Assembly (NCBI GenBank): GCA_902472315.1
Contig: CABRNM010000022.1
Location: 1 to 20,632, forward strand
Source: an uncultured Collinsella sp.
Lineage (GTDB): Bacteria > Actinomycetota > Coriobacteriia > Coriobacteriales > Coriobacteriaceae
Reading direction: 5' to 3'
Length of the DNA stretch: 20,632 nucleotides
A model generated the notes under the pieces. It ran no database searches, had not been told where the DNA came from, and saw only the letters and a list, made by a program, of their open reading frames with translations. The position numbers were made by a program, and so were the translations under genes. Shown here piece by piece: positions 6,323 through 15,144 of this stretch. How positions within the stretch are numbered: position 1 is the first letter of the stretch; each line of letters opens with the position of its first letter.

Positions 6323-7532
6323 ACGAACCCCCTTCCAACAAATCAACGACTTTAAGTATACGCCCCAGGCACGCTTCCCAAGAGACCGCTGACGGCTCGA
6401 ACGTCGAAGGCGGCGCCGCAAGCGCCTGCGCGATAGCATCTGCCAGTGCGCGCTCAAACAACGGAAGGTCGGCCGCCACGGGCGTGTCGACATCCGTCAT
6501 ACGCGGCGACGCCACCCACGTCACGGGAGCACCGGGAAGCATCGCCTCCATCCAGGGACGAACGCCGGGCAAATCGGTCGCCACAACTTTGCAGCCGCAC
6601 GCGAGGGCCTCGATCGTCACGAGCGGCAGACCCTCGTAAAACGAAGGCAGCACAAAGACGTCGGAACTGCGGTAGGCATGCACGAGTCCATCGCTATCCA
6701 GGCGCCCCGCCAGCGTCACCGGCACATCCGAGGCCGCGGCCAAGCGCTCGACACGCGCGTACTCGGCATCGTCCCCGCGACCGCCCACAAGCACCAAGCC
6801 AGATGGGCGGACGTCATCGTCAATCGGCAATGACACGGCTCGAACCAGCGACTCGACGCCCTTTTTAAAGCAAATCTTGCCCACGTACACAAGCGATCCC
6901 GGCTGCCTCGCCACACTTGCGTCGCGGCAGAAGACGCGATGGTCGTAGCCCGTCCCAATCACGTGGATGCGATCGGCATCGACACCGCACACCAGGCCAA
7001 TCTGCTCAGCCTGCTCAGCATGGAGCGCAAAGACGGCATCGAGCCGACGAACCGCACGTACGATGCGATCGCGCTCGAGCGCATGCGAACGCAGCTGGCG
7101 CAGGTCGGTCGAATGGCACACGGCAACAACCGGCACGCCCCGGACACACTCGCGCGCCAATGCGGTCACCAGATACAGGTGATGGCAGAGCACCAGATCG
7201 GGCCGAAACTCAGCCACCGCCCGATCGATTGCTGCAGCAAATGCCCGCTCAAATGCCTTGAGCATCGAAGGTGTCAGGTCACGATAGCGCGTGGAGGGAT
7301 AGGGCATGACATCGGACATACCGCAGATGGGAAACGGCAGCTCGGGCGACTCGAACGGTACGGCAAACACGGCAACACGCCGGTCCAGCTGGCCTTGGGT
7401 ATCACCCGGTGCCGCGCCGCAAAGCACGGCGGCGCGATGCCCCGTCTCGATCTGTTCGCGCACGAGCGCGGCAAGGTAGGTGCCGCTGCCGGTGCTATCT
7501 GGTTTTTGTGCCGAGATATTGAGGATGCGCAT
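6315..7532 (-). CDS. Glycosyltransferase family 4 (GT-B), coupled to selD
   Basis: A 405-residue cytosolic GT-B enzyme. The N-terminal acceptor domain begins MRILNISAQK with the glycine turn STGSGTYL (13-20). The C-terminal donor domain shows VYVGKICFKKGVESLV (215-230) and the family signature FYEGLPLVTIEALACGCKVV (298-317), where E299 and E308 form the EX7E motif. The ATG at 7532 was chosen because it begins the Rossmann strand and AGGGGTG lies about 9 bases upstream. It starts 14 bases after the activase gene and its end overlaps the selD start by 8 bases. Donor and acceptor cannot be told from sequence. Selenosugar synthases of the SenB type are GT4-like and cluster with SelD homologues, but this protein does not obviously carry the SenB N-terminus. 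A role in a selenium compound, or an unrelated glycolipid role, are both open. Confidence 0.85.
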   Translation of the reverse strand: MRILNISAQKPDSTGSGTYLAALVREQIETGHRAAVLCGAAPGDTQGQLDRRVAVFAVPFESPELPFPICGMSDVMPYPSTRYRDLTPSMLKAFERAFAAAIDRAVAEFRPDLVLCHHLYLVTALARECVRGVPVVAVCHSTDLRQLRSHALERDRIVRAVRRLDAVFALHAEQAEQIGLVCGVDADRIHVIGTGYDHRVFCRDASVARQPGSLVYVGKICFKKGVESLVRAVSLPIDDDVRPSGLVLVGGRGDDAEYARVERLAAASDVPVTLAGRLDSDGLVHAYRSSDVFVLPSFYEGLPLVTIEALACGCKVVATDLPGVRPWMEAMLPGAPVTWVASPRMTDVDTPVAADLPLFERALADAIAQALAAPPSTFEPSAVSWEACLGRILKVVDLLEGGSYG

Positions 7533-7546
7533 GTCGCGGTACACCC

Positions 7547-8311
7547 CTAGGCCAAGGCGGCGGCGCGGACAGCCGCGCCGATGGCGCCGGCAAAGCGAGC
7601 CTGGGGCGAGGTGGTCACCGGCGACCCCAGTAGCTCGCCCAACCGCTCCACCACGAAGGCGTTCTCGCACAGGCCACCGGTCAGGTAGTACGGGGCGCCC
7701 GCGGCCTGCCCGGCCATGGTCGCCACGCGCGAGACCACGCTGTCGATCACGCCACGCGCAATGTTCTCGCGCGGCTCGCCGCGACCGATCAGGCTGATAA
7801 CCTCACTTTCGGCAAACACCGTGCACATGCTGCTGATCTTGGTGGGCTCGCCGGAACGCGCCAAGTCGGCCATCTGCTGCTGGGAAATGCCTAGGCGGTC
7901 GGCCATGATCTCCAAAAAACGCCCCGTGCCGGCAGCGCACTTGTCGTTCATGGCAAATTTGGCCACGCGGCCACTTTTAAGCTGAATGACCTTGGTGTCC
8001 TGGCCGCCCACGTCAATCACCGTGCCGTGATCGCCAAACAGGTGCACGGCACCGGTGCCGTGGCAGGTGATCTCGGTCACGACCTTGTGCGCATAGGGCA
8101 CGGCGACACGACCGTAGCCAGTCGCGACCACGCGAACATCGTCGCCCGTCACGTCATAGCCAGCCGCGGCAAGCTCGTCGCGCAGCCGCTCGGAAGCATC
8201 GACCGAGGAGAACCCGGTTGGCTGCACGCACGTCCACGCCACCGAACCTTCCCCGTCGACCACAGCAGCCTTAGCCGCCGTAGACCCGATATCGATCCCG
8301 ATCCCTATCAT
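7547..8311 (-). CDS. Acyl-CoA dehydratase activase-type ATPase (BadF/HgdC family)
   Basis: A 254-residue ASKHA-fold ATPase, normal length for the family. These proteins are homodimers that bridge one [4Fe-4S] cluster and use ATP hydrolysis to push a low-potential electron into a partner reductase. The phosphate-binding start IGIDIGSTAAKAAVVDG (residues 4-20), the second loop VIDVGGQDTKVI (98-109) and the cluster cysteines C125 (NDKCAAGTG) and C163 (SSMCTVFAESEV) are all present. The ATG at 8311 has a GGGAGAG site upstream. The gene follows DCCP1 after a 155-base structured gap, so DCCP1 is the obvious electron acceptor; DCCP2 may share it as no second activase is seen. Confidence 0.93.
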   Translation of the reverse strand: MIGIGIDIGSTAAKAAVVDGEGSVAWTCVQPTGFSSVDASERLRDELAAAGYDVTGDDVRVVATGYGRVAVPYAHKVVTEITCHGTGAVHLFGDHGTVIDVGGQDTKVIQLKSGRVAKFAMNDKCAAGTGRFLEIMADRLGISQQQMADLARSGEPTKISSMCTVFAESEVISLIGRGEPRENIARGVIDSVVSRVATMAGQAAGAPYYLTGGLCENAFVVERLGELLGSPVTTSPQARFAGAIGAAVRAAALA

Positions 8312-8363
8312 GGCTCTCTCCCAATCTAAACATCAAAGGTAGCGGCGCGTTCAGGCGCCTTAG

Positions 8364-8472
8364 CTCTAGGTTTCTCAGGTGCCGGAGATTGCCCCGAAAG
8401 AGGAGCGCAGCGTACTTTGGGTACGCAAACGACGGTTTGAGGGGCAAGATCCGGTGCCTGAGGAAGCTAGAG
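8364..8472 (+). other. Structured element between DCCP1 and activase, fold favours plus-strand RNA
   Basis: Arms 8364-8395 and 8441-8472 form a long helix. Read as plus-strand RNA it contains three G-U wobbles (8373/8463, 8380/8456, 8381/8455) and a tandem 5'-GA/GA mismatch (8387-8388 with 8448-8449), the classic stable sheared pair. On the minus strand these become C-A and T-C mismatches. The terminal region holds GCGTAC-TTTGG-GTACGC (8410-8426) and AAAC-GACG-GTTT (8427-8438). The helix covers the DCCP1 stop codon. It could be a repeat element, an antisense RNA or an mRNA processing site. Just left of it is a small GGCGC/GCGCC hairpin (8344-8359). Confidence 0.55.
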
Positions 8473-9630
8473 GGTTTCGATGAAGGCGGCGATGCGGGTC
8501 TCGATCTGGCCCATGTCACCGTTGCTGTAGTCGGTCTCGATCTTCATATACGGAATACCCGCACCCTCGACAGCCTCCTGCATGCGCGCACTCTCCACGT
8601 TAAAGGTGTGGCAGGCCTGTAGCACGCTCTCTACCACGCCATCGACGTGGTACTTCTCGCACATGGCCAGCGTGTTTTCCATGCGGCCGTCGTTGGGCGT
8701 CATGACCGAGCAGTTGATATCCAGGTAGCGGTCGGCGATGGCGCGCAGGATGTCGGGAGCCTCCGGATCGATCATCATGGCCGCCGTGCGCTCGCCCGAG
8801 CAGTCGTCCATGCACACGACCACACCGCCGTTGGACTCGATGGTGCGACCGATCTTATTGATCACGCCACCCACCGGGCAGCCGGTGATCAGAATGCGCT
8901 TGGCATCCGCCGCGACCGGGCGCTCGCCCGCGTCGTAGGCCTCGCGCAGCTTGGCGACCTTTTGCTCCAGCTGCTGCGTATAGGCCTCGATATCAAAGCT
9001 GAACGTGCCGGCAAACATGGTGCTCATCAGGTCGACGCCGCTCATGGCCGCCGGCTGGTTGGCCTGAAGCGCAAACATCTCGAGCTGGGCCGCACGCAAA
9101 CGGTTGCGACGACGGACGGCAGCGCGCAGGTCATCGTCGGTAATCGTGATGCCGTAGAAGCCCTCGAGCTCCTCCTTGAGCAGGCGGCACTCCTCGTACC
9201 AGCCATCACGTTCGTAGGCGCGATCGCGACCCTGCGGAAGATGCAGAATGTGCGTGCGCTTGAGCTCGCTGAGTAGCTCGTACATCTTCTTCTTGCCGTC
9301 GCAGGTGGTCTCGCCGATGATCATGTCGCTAAAGTACGTGAACGGGCACTTTTGCGAATAGGCGAAGCCGTAGGTCGATTTGATGAGCGGACACAGGTTT
9401 GCCGGCAGCACCTTCTCGGCCTCGGGAATCACCTCATCGGACGTACCGCACAGAGCCACGCTCGAGGCGCCCGCGGCATCGATAATCTCGAGCGGCGTAT
9501 AGCTGCACAAAAAGCCGACCAGGCGATTACCCGCCTGCTTATAATCCTTGACGCGAATAAACGCCGCCTTGCGTTGCTCGTTGAACTCCTCGAACGTGCG
9601 CGGCAACGGCTGTTCCTCGATATCGGCCAT
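8467..9630 (-). CDS. Double-cubane-cluster reductase (2-hydroxyacyl-CoA dehydratase D family), DCCP1
   Basis: A 387-residue protein of the PF06050 family, single-chain type like E. coli YjiM. Known members hold an [Fe8S9] double-cubane cluster and, with an activase, carry out ATP-driven low-potential reductions; natural substrates are mostly unknown. Cysteines that fit cluster ligands are C80 (NLCPLIKS), C95 (KCPF), C110 (ETTCDGKKK), C277 (DDCSG), C307 (NCSVMTPND) and C340 (QACHTFNVES). C251 in TGCP and C273 are extra. The ATG at 9630 has GAGGGGA at proper spacing; an in-frame upstream extension has no ribosome site. It leads the run of activase, glycosyltransferase and selenium genes, 76 bases after the importer ATPase. 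A radical dehydratase role is less likely because a two-subunit HgdA/HgdB pair is absent. Confidence 0.9.
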   Translation of the reverse strand: MADIEEQPLPRTFEEFNEQRKAAFIRVKDYKQAGNRLVGFLCSYTPLEIIDAAGASSVALCGTSDEVIPEAEKVLPANLCPLIKSTYGFAYSQKCPFTYFSDMIIGETTCDGKKKMYELLSELKRTHILHLPQGRDRAYERDGWYEECRLLKEELEGFYGITITDDDLRAAVRRRNRLRAAQLEMFALQANQPAAMSGVDLMSTMFAGTFSFDIEAYTQQLEQKVAKLREAYDAGERPVAADAKRILITGCPVGGVINKIGRTIESNGGVVVCMDDCSGERTAAMMIDPEAPDILRAIADRYLDINCSVMTPNDGRMENTLAMCEKYHVDGVVESVLQACHTFNVESARMQEAVEGAGIPYMKIETDYSNGDMGQIETRIAAFIETL

Positions 9631-9706
9631 AGTAGTTCCCCTCTCTTGTACCGATATACCGACAATTAAACAACAAACCCACGCCATACCCAAAAGGAAG
9701 CATCCT

Positions 9707-10481
9707 CTAGGGAATGGCGTCGATAAGCTCCTGCGTATACGGATCGCTCGGGTGCGCGATCACGTCCTCGGCCGCGCCTTCCTCGACAAGACGACCGTGG
9801 TAGAGCACGCCAATCCGGTCGGACATATGCCGAACCACACGCATATCATGCGTGATAAACAGCAGCGCCACACCCGTCGTGCGCTGCAGGCCGCGAAGCA
9901 AGTTGAGCACTTGGGCTTGAACGGACACGTCAAGCGCCGAGACCGGCTCGTCGCATACCACAAGGCGCGGCTCGCAAATATGCGCCCGTGCTAGATTGAG
10001 TCGCTGACGCTGTCCACCCGAAAGGTCATGCGGATAGCGGTCATAATGCTCTGCCAGAAGGCCGACCGAGGCCAGGGCCGAGAGCGCGCGCTCATGGCGC
10101 TCATCCGCATTGCGCACGCCGGCGATAATCAGCGGCTCCTCCAAAATGCGGCCGACACGGTTGCGCGGGTCAAAAGCCGTAGAGCTATCCTGGAATACCA
10201 GCTGGATCTCGCGGCGAAACGGCTTGCGTTCGCGCTCCGACATCGTGGCGAGGTCGTGCCCGCGATAGACAATCGAGCCGGAATCCGCACGCTCGAGACC
10301 ACAGATCAGGCGTCCAGTCGTCGACTTGCCCGATCCGGATTCGCCAACCAGACCATAGACCTCGCCCGGCGCGATCTCAAACGACAGGTCGTCCACGGCG
10401 GTAAAGGCCTGACGCTTAAAACCTGAGCCCGGCATGGGATACGTTTTAGTCAGATGTGAGACCCTAAGCAGGGCTTCGCTA

Positions 10482-10492
<11 letters not shown>
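9707..10492 (-). CDS. dppF: Peptide/nickel ABC importer ATPase (DppF/OppF type)
   Basis: A 261-residue ATP-binding subunit that energises the membrane pore formed by the two permeases. Walker A is GESGSGKST, the Q-loop is LVFQDSSTAFDPRNRV, the signature is LSGGQRQRL, Walker B is RLVVCDEPVSALD and the switch is FITHDM. It is shorter than many OppF proteins because the Cys-rich C-terminal tail is absent, although DppD keeps it. The ATG at 10492 has AGGGGAG upstream and overlaps the end of the dppD frame by 11 bases, so translation is probably coupled. It is the last gene of the importer set; DCCP1 starts 76 bases later with no clear terminator between. Confidence 0.92.
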
Positions 10493-11477
<985 letters not shown>

Positions 11478-11480
11478 GGG

Positions 11481-12311
11481 CTAGTCCTCCTTGGTCTTGG
11501 GGTCGAGGGCGTCGCGCAGGCCGTCGCCGGCAAGGTTCAGCGAAAGCACGCTCGCGATGATGGCGATAGCCGGGAAGAAGATCATCCACCAGGCTTTGCG
11601 CATCACGTTCTTGCCCGCCTGCAGGATGTTTCCCCAGCTGGCGTCGGGTGCCTTGATACCCAGGCCCAGAAACGAGAGGGCGGCCTCCGAAAGCACGGCC
11701 TCGGCAAAGACGAAGGTCGCCTGCACCAGGAAGGGCGCCATCACGTTGGGCACGATATGCAGCCACACGATGCGCGCGGTCGAGGCGCCCTGCACGCGCA
11801 GGGCCTCCACAAAGGGCTCCTCCTTGACCACCATCGCACGCGAGCGCACGATGCGCGCCATGCTGGGCGTATAGACGATGGAGAGCGCGATGATGACGTT
11901 CCACACGCTCGCCCCCATCATGGCCATGAGCGCGATGGCCAGCAGCACGCCCGGAATGGACATAAGGCCGTCGCAGATGCGCATGAGAATATGATCGAGT
12001 CTCTCGTTGTAGCACGCATAGGCGCCGATCACCAAGCCGAGCACACTCGTCGCGAGCGTGACGGCAATGCCAACGGCAAGCGACACGCGCGCGCCCGCGA
12101 TGACGCGGGCAAGCAGGTCGCGGCCAAAGTCATCGCAGCCAAAGGGATGCGCGGGCGAAGGTGCCGAAAGTCGCAACGCCATCTCCTGCGCATTGGGATT
12201 AACCATCCACACCAGCGGACCGACGAGCGCAATCAGCGCAATCGCCAGGAATATGCAGCCGCCGACCACAAACCCCTTGTTGGCAAGAGCCTTCTTAACG
12301 TTTGCCATCAT
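11481..12311 (-). CDS. dppC: Peptide/nickel ABC importer permease (DppC type)
   Basis: A 276-residue inner-membrane permease. An N-terminal helix (residues about 10-32) precedes the typical short outer segment with HPFGCDDFGRDLLARVIAGAR, the strongest mark of DppC proteins, then five more helices. The cytoplasmic EAA loop, which docks the ATPase, is VEALRVQGASTARIVWLHIVPN. The start at 12311 is chosen because ATG overlaps the dppB stop (ATGA); an ATG four codons upstream lies inside dppB. It pairs with the DppB-type subunit to form the pore. Confidence 0.92.
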   Translation of the reverse strand: MMANVKKALANKGFVVGGCIFLAIALIALVGPLVWMVNPNAQEMALRLSAPSPAHPFGCDDFGRDLLARVIAGARVSLAVGIAVTLATSVLGLVIGAYACYNERLDHILMRICDGLMSIPGVLLAIALMAMMGASVWNVIIALSIVYTPSMARIVRSRAMVVKEEPFVEALRVQGASTARIVWLHIVPNVMAPFLVQATFVFAEAVLSEAALSFLGLGIKAPDASWGNILQAGKNVMRKAWWMIFFPAIAIIASVLSLNLAGDGLRDALDPKTKED

Positions 12312-13261
12312 GCATCGCCCCATTTGCGAGCGCGCGGGTCAAAAGCGCCGTAGGCAAGGTCGACGGCCAGATTGATCACCGAATTCAACAAGGCGATGAC
12401 CAGCAGCACGCCCTGAATCACCGGATAGTCGCGACGCTCGATAGAGCTCGTGACCAGCTGGCCCAAACCGGGGATGTTAAAAATGGCCTCAGTCACCACG
12501 GCACCCGTAATCAGGGCGCCAAAAGAATAGCCGACCGAGGTGAGAATCGGCAGCGCTGCGTTGCGCAGGGCATGGGCCAGCACGACGCGAACCTCGGAGA
12601 CGCCCTTGGCACGCGCCGTCTTGACGCAGTCGAGCTGCATGGCCTCGATCACGCTCGAACGGGTCATGCGCATGAGCAGGGCCGCCTGCACACATCCAAG
12701 CGATATGGCCGGCAACGCAAGATAGCGTAAATGGCTGAACCAACCCTTCGATAGCGGCGCATAGCCGGCCACCGGGAACACACGCAACGTGACGGCAAAC
12801 AGCCACATAAGCATGAGCGCCATCAAAAAGCCGGGTATCGCCACGCCCAAAAGAGCAACGACACGCAAGACCGCGTCGGTGCGCGACCCATGTTTGAGGG
12901 CAGCGACGACGCCGCAAGGCAGTGCAATCAACAGCGCGATGAGCTGTGCCAGAAGCGCAAGCGATAGCGTGGGGCCAAAGTGCTCGGCGATCGCCTGCGT
13001 GACGGGCTGCCGCATAAAATACGAATCGCCCAGGTCGCCGGTAAGCACGCCGCCCATCCACTCAACGTAGCGCTGCGGCAGCGGCTCGTTAAGTCCCAGG
13101 CTATCGTTGACGCGCTCGATCTGGTCGGCCGAAGCCTCCATGCCGAGCATCGAAGAGGCCGGGTCACCCGGTGTGAGATAGATAATCAAAAACACGACAA
13201 CCGAGATGATGAGCATCACCGGAACCATCGCGCCTATACGTTTGAGCGTGTACTTCAACAT
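12308..13261 (-). CDS. dppB: Peptide/nickel ABC importer permease (DppB type)
   Basis: A 317-residue inner-membrane permease with the canonical start MLKYTLKRIGAMVPVMLIIS and the following FLIIYLTPGDP. The outer segment includes LGLNEPLPQRYVEWMGGVLTGDLGDSY-type sequence typical of DppB. The EAA docking loop is DCVKTARAKGVSEVRVVLAHALRN, and FNIPGLGQL near the end is conserved. The AGAGGGGA ribosome site lies unusually far (about 17 bases) from the ATG, so initiation may be weak or begin at an alternative codon. The gene follows the binding-protein gene after an 88-base gap holding a strong hairpin. Confidence 0.92.
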   Translation of the reverse strand: MLKYTLKRIGAMVPVMLIISVVVFLIIYLTPGDPASSMLGMEASADQIERVNDSLGLNEPLPQRYVEWMGGVLTGDLGDSYFMRQPVTQAIAEHFGPTLSLALLAQLIALLIALPCGVVAALKHGSRTDAVLRVVALLGVAIPGFLMALMLMWLFAVTLRVFPVAGYAPLSKGWFSHLRYLALPAISLGCVQAALLMRMTRSSVIEAMQLDCVKTARAKGVSEVRVVLAHALRNAALPILTSVGYSFGALITGAVVTEAIFNIPGLGQLVTSSIERRDYPVIQGVLLVIALLNSVINLAVDLAYGAFDPRARKWGDA

Positions 13262-13295
13262 GCGAGGCGTCTATTTCCCCTCTGAACGTGGACAG

Positions 13296-13339
13296 GGCGT
13301 GGCGGCCACAGGGGACCAGACCCCTCCAGCCGCCACGCC
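13296..13339 (-). terminator. Intercistronic hairpin between the binding-protein and DppB genes
   Basis: An 11-bp perfect stem (13296-13306 with 13329-13339) contains a further 5-bp stem (13310-13314 with 13321-13325) and a 6-base loop. It begins 10 bases after the binding-protein stop codon. No T-run follows on the minus strand, so full termination is doubtful. Such hairpins after binding-protein genes often protect the upstream mRNA from 3' decay and raise its level relative to the permeases. Confidence 0.75.
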
Positions 13340-13349
13340 ATCTATTGCA

Positions 13350-14960
13350 TTACTCCGGACGCTTGGCATTCCAAACGATGGCGCCGTCGAGCACCTCGAC
13401 GTCCTCGACGTCTGCCTGGGTGCCCGTGATGGAAGCGTAGTGGCAAAGCGGCTCGATGACGGCGATCTCATAGAGGCGCTCCTGAGCCTCGGCCCACTTC
13501 TTGGCCGCGGCGTCGGTGTCCTTGGCGGTGCGGGTCTCGGCCACGAGCTTGAGCGCCTTCTCGTCGGACAGGCCATAGAAGGCCTTGGAGACCGAGAGGG
13601 ACTGGGCCGGGATGGGCTTGTAGTTGGTGGAGGCCACAAAGAGGTCCCACTGCTCGGGCTTGCCGGAGCGGATGTCCATAAAGGTCGCGAACTCGTAGCT
13701 GTCGACCTCGGCGGTGAAGCCGGCCTTCTCGAGCTGCTCCTGCAGCGCGACGGTGGCGTTGTACATATCCTTGTAATCGGGGGTGGTCAGCAGCTTGACC
13801 GTCTCACCGGCATAGGAGGTCTTGGCCAGAGCCTTCTTGGCGGCCTTGGCGTCGGCCTGGTTGAAGTACTTCTTGCCCGCGTCGGTCGCCCACTGAGCGT
13901 TCTCGGGGTTGCCAAGGTTGGGATCGATGTTGAAGAGCTCCTTCTCGCCATAGGCGGCAAGAGCGGCCGCCTCGCAGTCGATAGCCATGAGGGCGCACTT
14001 GCGGATCTCCTCGTCGGCGAAGATGCCCTCGTTCATGTTGAGGAAGGCGGTCAGAACGCCGGCGTTATGGGTGTAGAGCTTGACGTCGTCGTTGCCGTCG
14101 AAGTCGTGGTAGTTCTCGGTGGGGATCTCGCCAGCGATATCGTACTCGCCGGTCTCAAACCCGCTCACGCGCGTGGAGGCCTCGGTCACGAACTGATAGT
14201 AGATGTCCTTGGTGGGCGCGGAGACCTTGCCGGTGTAGCCCGAAGCCTTGCCGTGGGCGGCGACATAGTCCTCGTAGCGGGTGAGATGGACGTACTGGTC
14301 CTGCTTCCACTCCGCAAACTTGTAGGCACCGGTACCCACGTACTCGGTCACGCCGGTATCGCCCGCGGCCTCGATGACCTCGGAGGGGAAGATGCCCGGA
14401 TACTGGGAGTGGTTGCCCAGGATGATCAGAAAGTCGATGGCGGGCTCGGTCAGCGTGCAGGTGACCTCGTGGTCGTCCGAGGCGGCGAAGGTGGCACCGG
14501 GCAGCAGGCTCGCGGCGCGGTCGTTGACGGTGAGCCAGCGGTTCATCGAGGCCACGACGTCCTCGGAGCCAAACTCCTTGCCGTTGTGGAAGGTGACGCC
14601 CTCGCGCAGCTTGATGGTGTAGGTCAGGCCGTCGTCGGAGACCTCATAGCCCTTGGCCAGCACGGGCTGGGGCTCGTAGTCGCTATCGAGGCCAAAGAGC
14701 GGCTCGACGACGTTGCAGATGATGTCCATGGTCACAAGCGACGACGTGGTGTGCGGATCGAGACCGTCCGGGCTCGCCGGTAACGCGATCTGCAGCTCGT
14801 CGCGATACTCCACATCCTGGCCGGAGGCAGCGGCGCTACCGCTCTCGGCGCCCGAACCGCCGCAGCCGGTGAGGCCGAGGCCCGCCATGACGCACAGGGC
14901 AGCGGAGCCGGTCAGAAAACCGCGACGGGAAACGCCCGCCTTGAATAGGTCGTTGTTCAT
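13350..14960 (-). CDS. ABC importer substrate-binding lipoprotein (family 5)
   Basis: A 536-residue extracytoplasmic solute-binding protein of the oligopeptide/dipeptide/nickel class (SBP_bac_5), of normal length. The N-terminus has a Tat-like twin-arginine VSRRGFLTG (R12-R13), a hydrophobic core and lipobox LTGC with lipidated C33. The mature part begins with ELQIALPASPDGLDPHTT and contains YTIKLREGVTFHNGKEF, diagnostic of this class. The start at 14960 has AGGAA six bases upstream; an upstream in-frame start is less likely. Substrate cannot be read from sequence: peptides are the default, nickel or another metal-chelate are possible given the metal-enzyme neighbours. It heads the five-gene importer set. 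Confidence 0.93.
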   Translation of the reverse strand: MNNDLFKAGVSRRGFLTGSAALCVMAGLGLTGCGGSGAESGSAAASGQDVEYRDELQIALPASPDGLDPHTTSSLVTMDIICNVVEPLFGLDSDYEPQPVLAKGYEVSDDGLTYTIKLREGVTFHNGKEFGSEDVVASMNRWLTVNDRAASLLPGATFAASDDHEVTCTLTEPAIDFLIILGNHSQYPGIFPSEVIEAAGDTGVTEYVGTGAYKFAEWKQDQYVHLTRYEDYVAAHGKASGYTGKVSAPTKDIYYQFVTEASTRVSGFETGEYDIAGEIPTENYHDFDGNDDVKLYTHNAGVLTAFLNMNEGIFADEEIRKCALMAIDCEAAALAAYGEKELFNIDPNLGNPENAQWATDAGKKYFNQADAKAAKKALAKTSYAGETVKLLTTPDYKDMYNATVALQEQLEKAGFTAEVDSYEFATFMDIRSGKPEQWDLFVASTNYKPIPAQSLSVSKAFYGLSDEKALKLVAETRTAKDTDAAAKKWAEAQERLYEIAVIEPLCHYASITGTQADVEDVEVLDGAIVWNAKRPE

Positions 14961-14995
14961 TGAGTTCCTTTCGTGTCTGAACAAACGGATAGAAT

Positions 14996-15028
14996 CTGCC
15001 GGGACGGCAGAAATCCCCGCCCCGGCAG
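14996..15028 (-). other. Hairpin in the leader of the binding-protein gene
   Basis: CTGCCGGG (15028-15021) and CCCGGCAG (15003-14996) make a perfect 8-bp stem with a 17-base loop, about 35 bases upstream of the binding-protein ATG. No T-run follows. It may be the DCCP2 transcript end or a leader structure of the importer mRNA. Confidence 0.5.
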
Positions 15029-15094
15029 CTATGCGAAGCCAATCGGCGCCCTGCGGTGCATCCGGACACCAACCGGCATGACAACAGAGAAATC

Positions 15095-15111
15095 CCTATC
15101 GCGTGGATAGG
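15095..15111 (-). other. Small hairpin after DCCP2
   Basis: CCTATC and GATAGG pair perfectly around CACGC, about 35 bases after the DCCP2 stop. The minus strand continues GATTTCTCTG, only weakly T-rich, so it is at best a weak terminator. Confidence 0.35.
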
Positions 15112-15144
15112 AACACCCGGCGGCGCAGCTTGGCGCAGGTGCGG

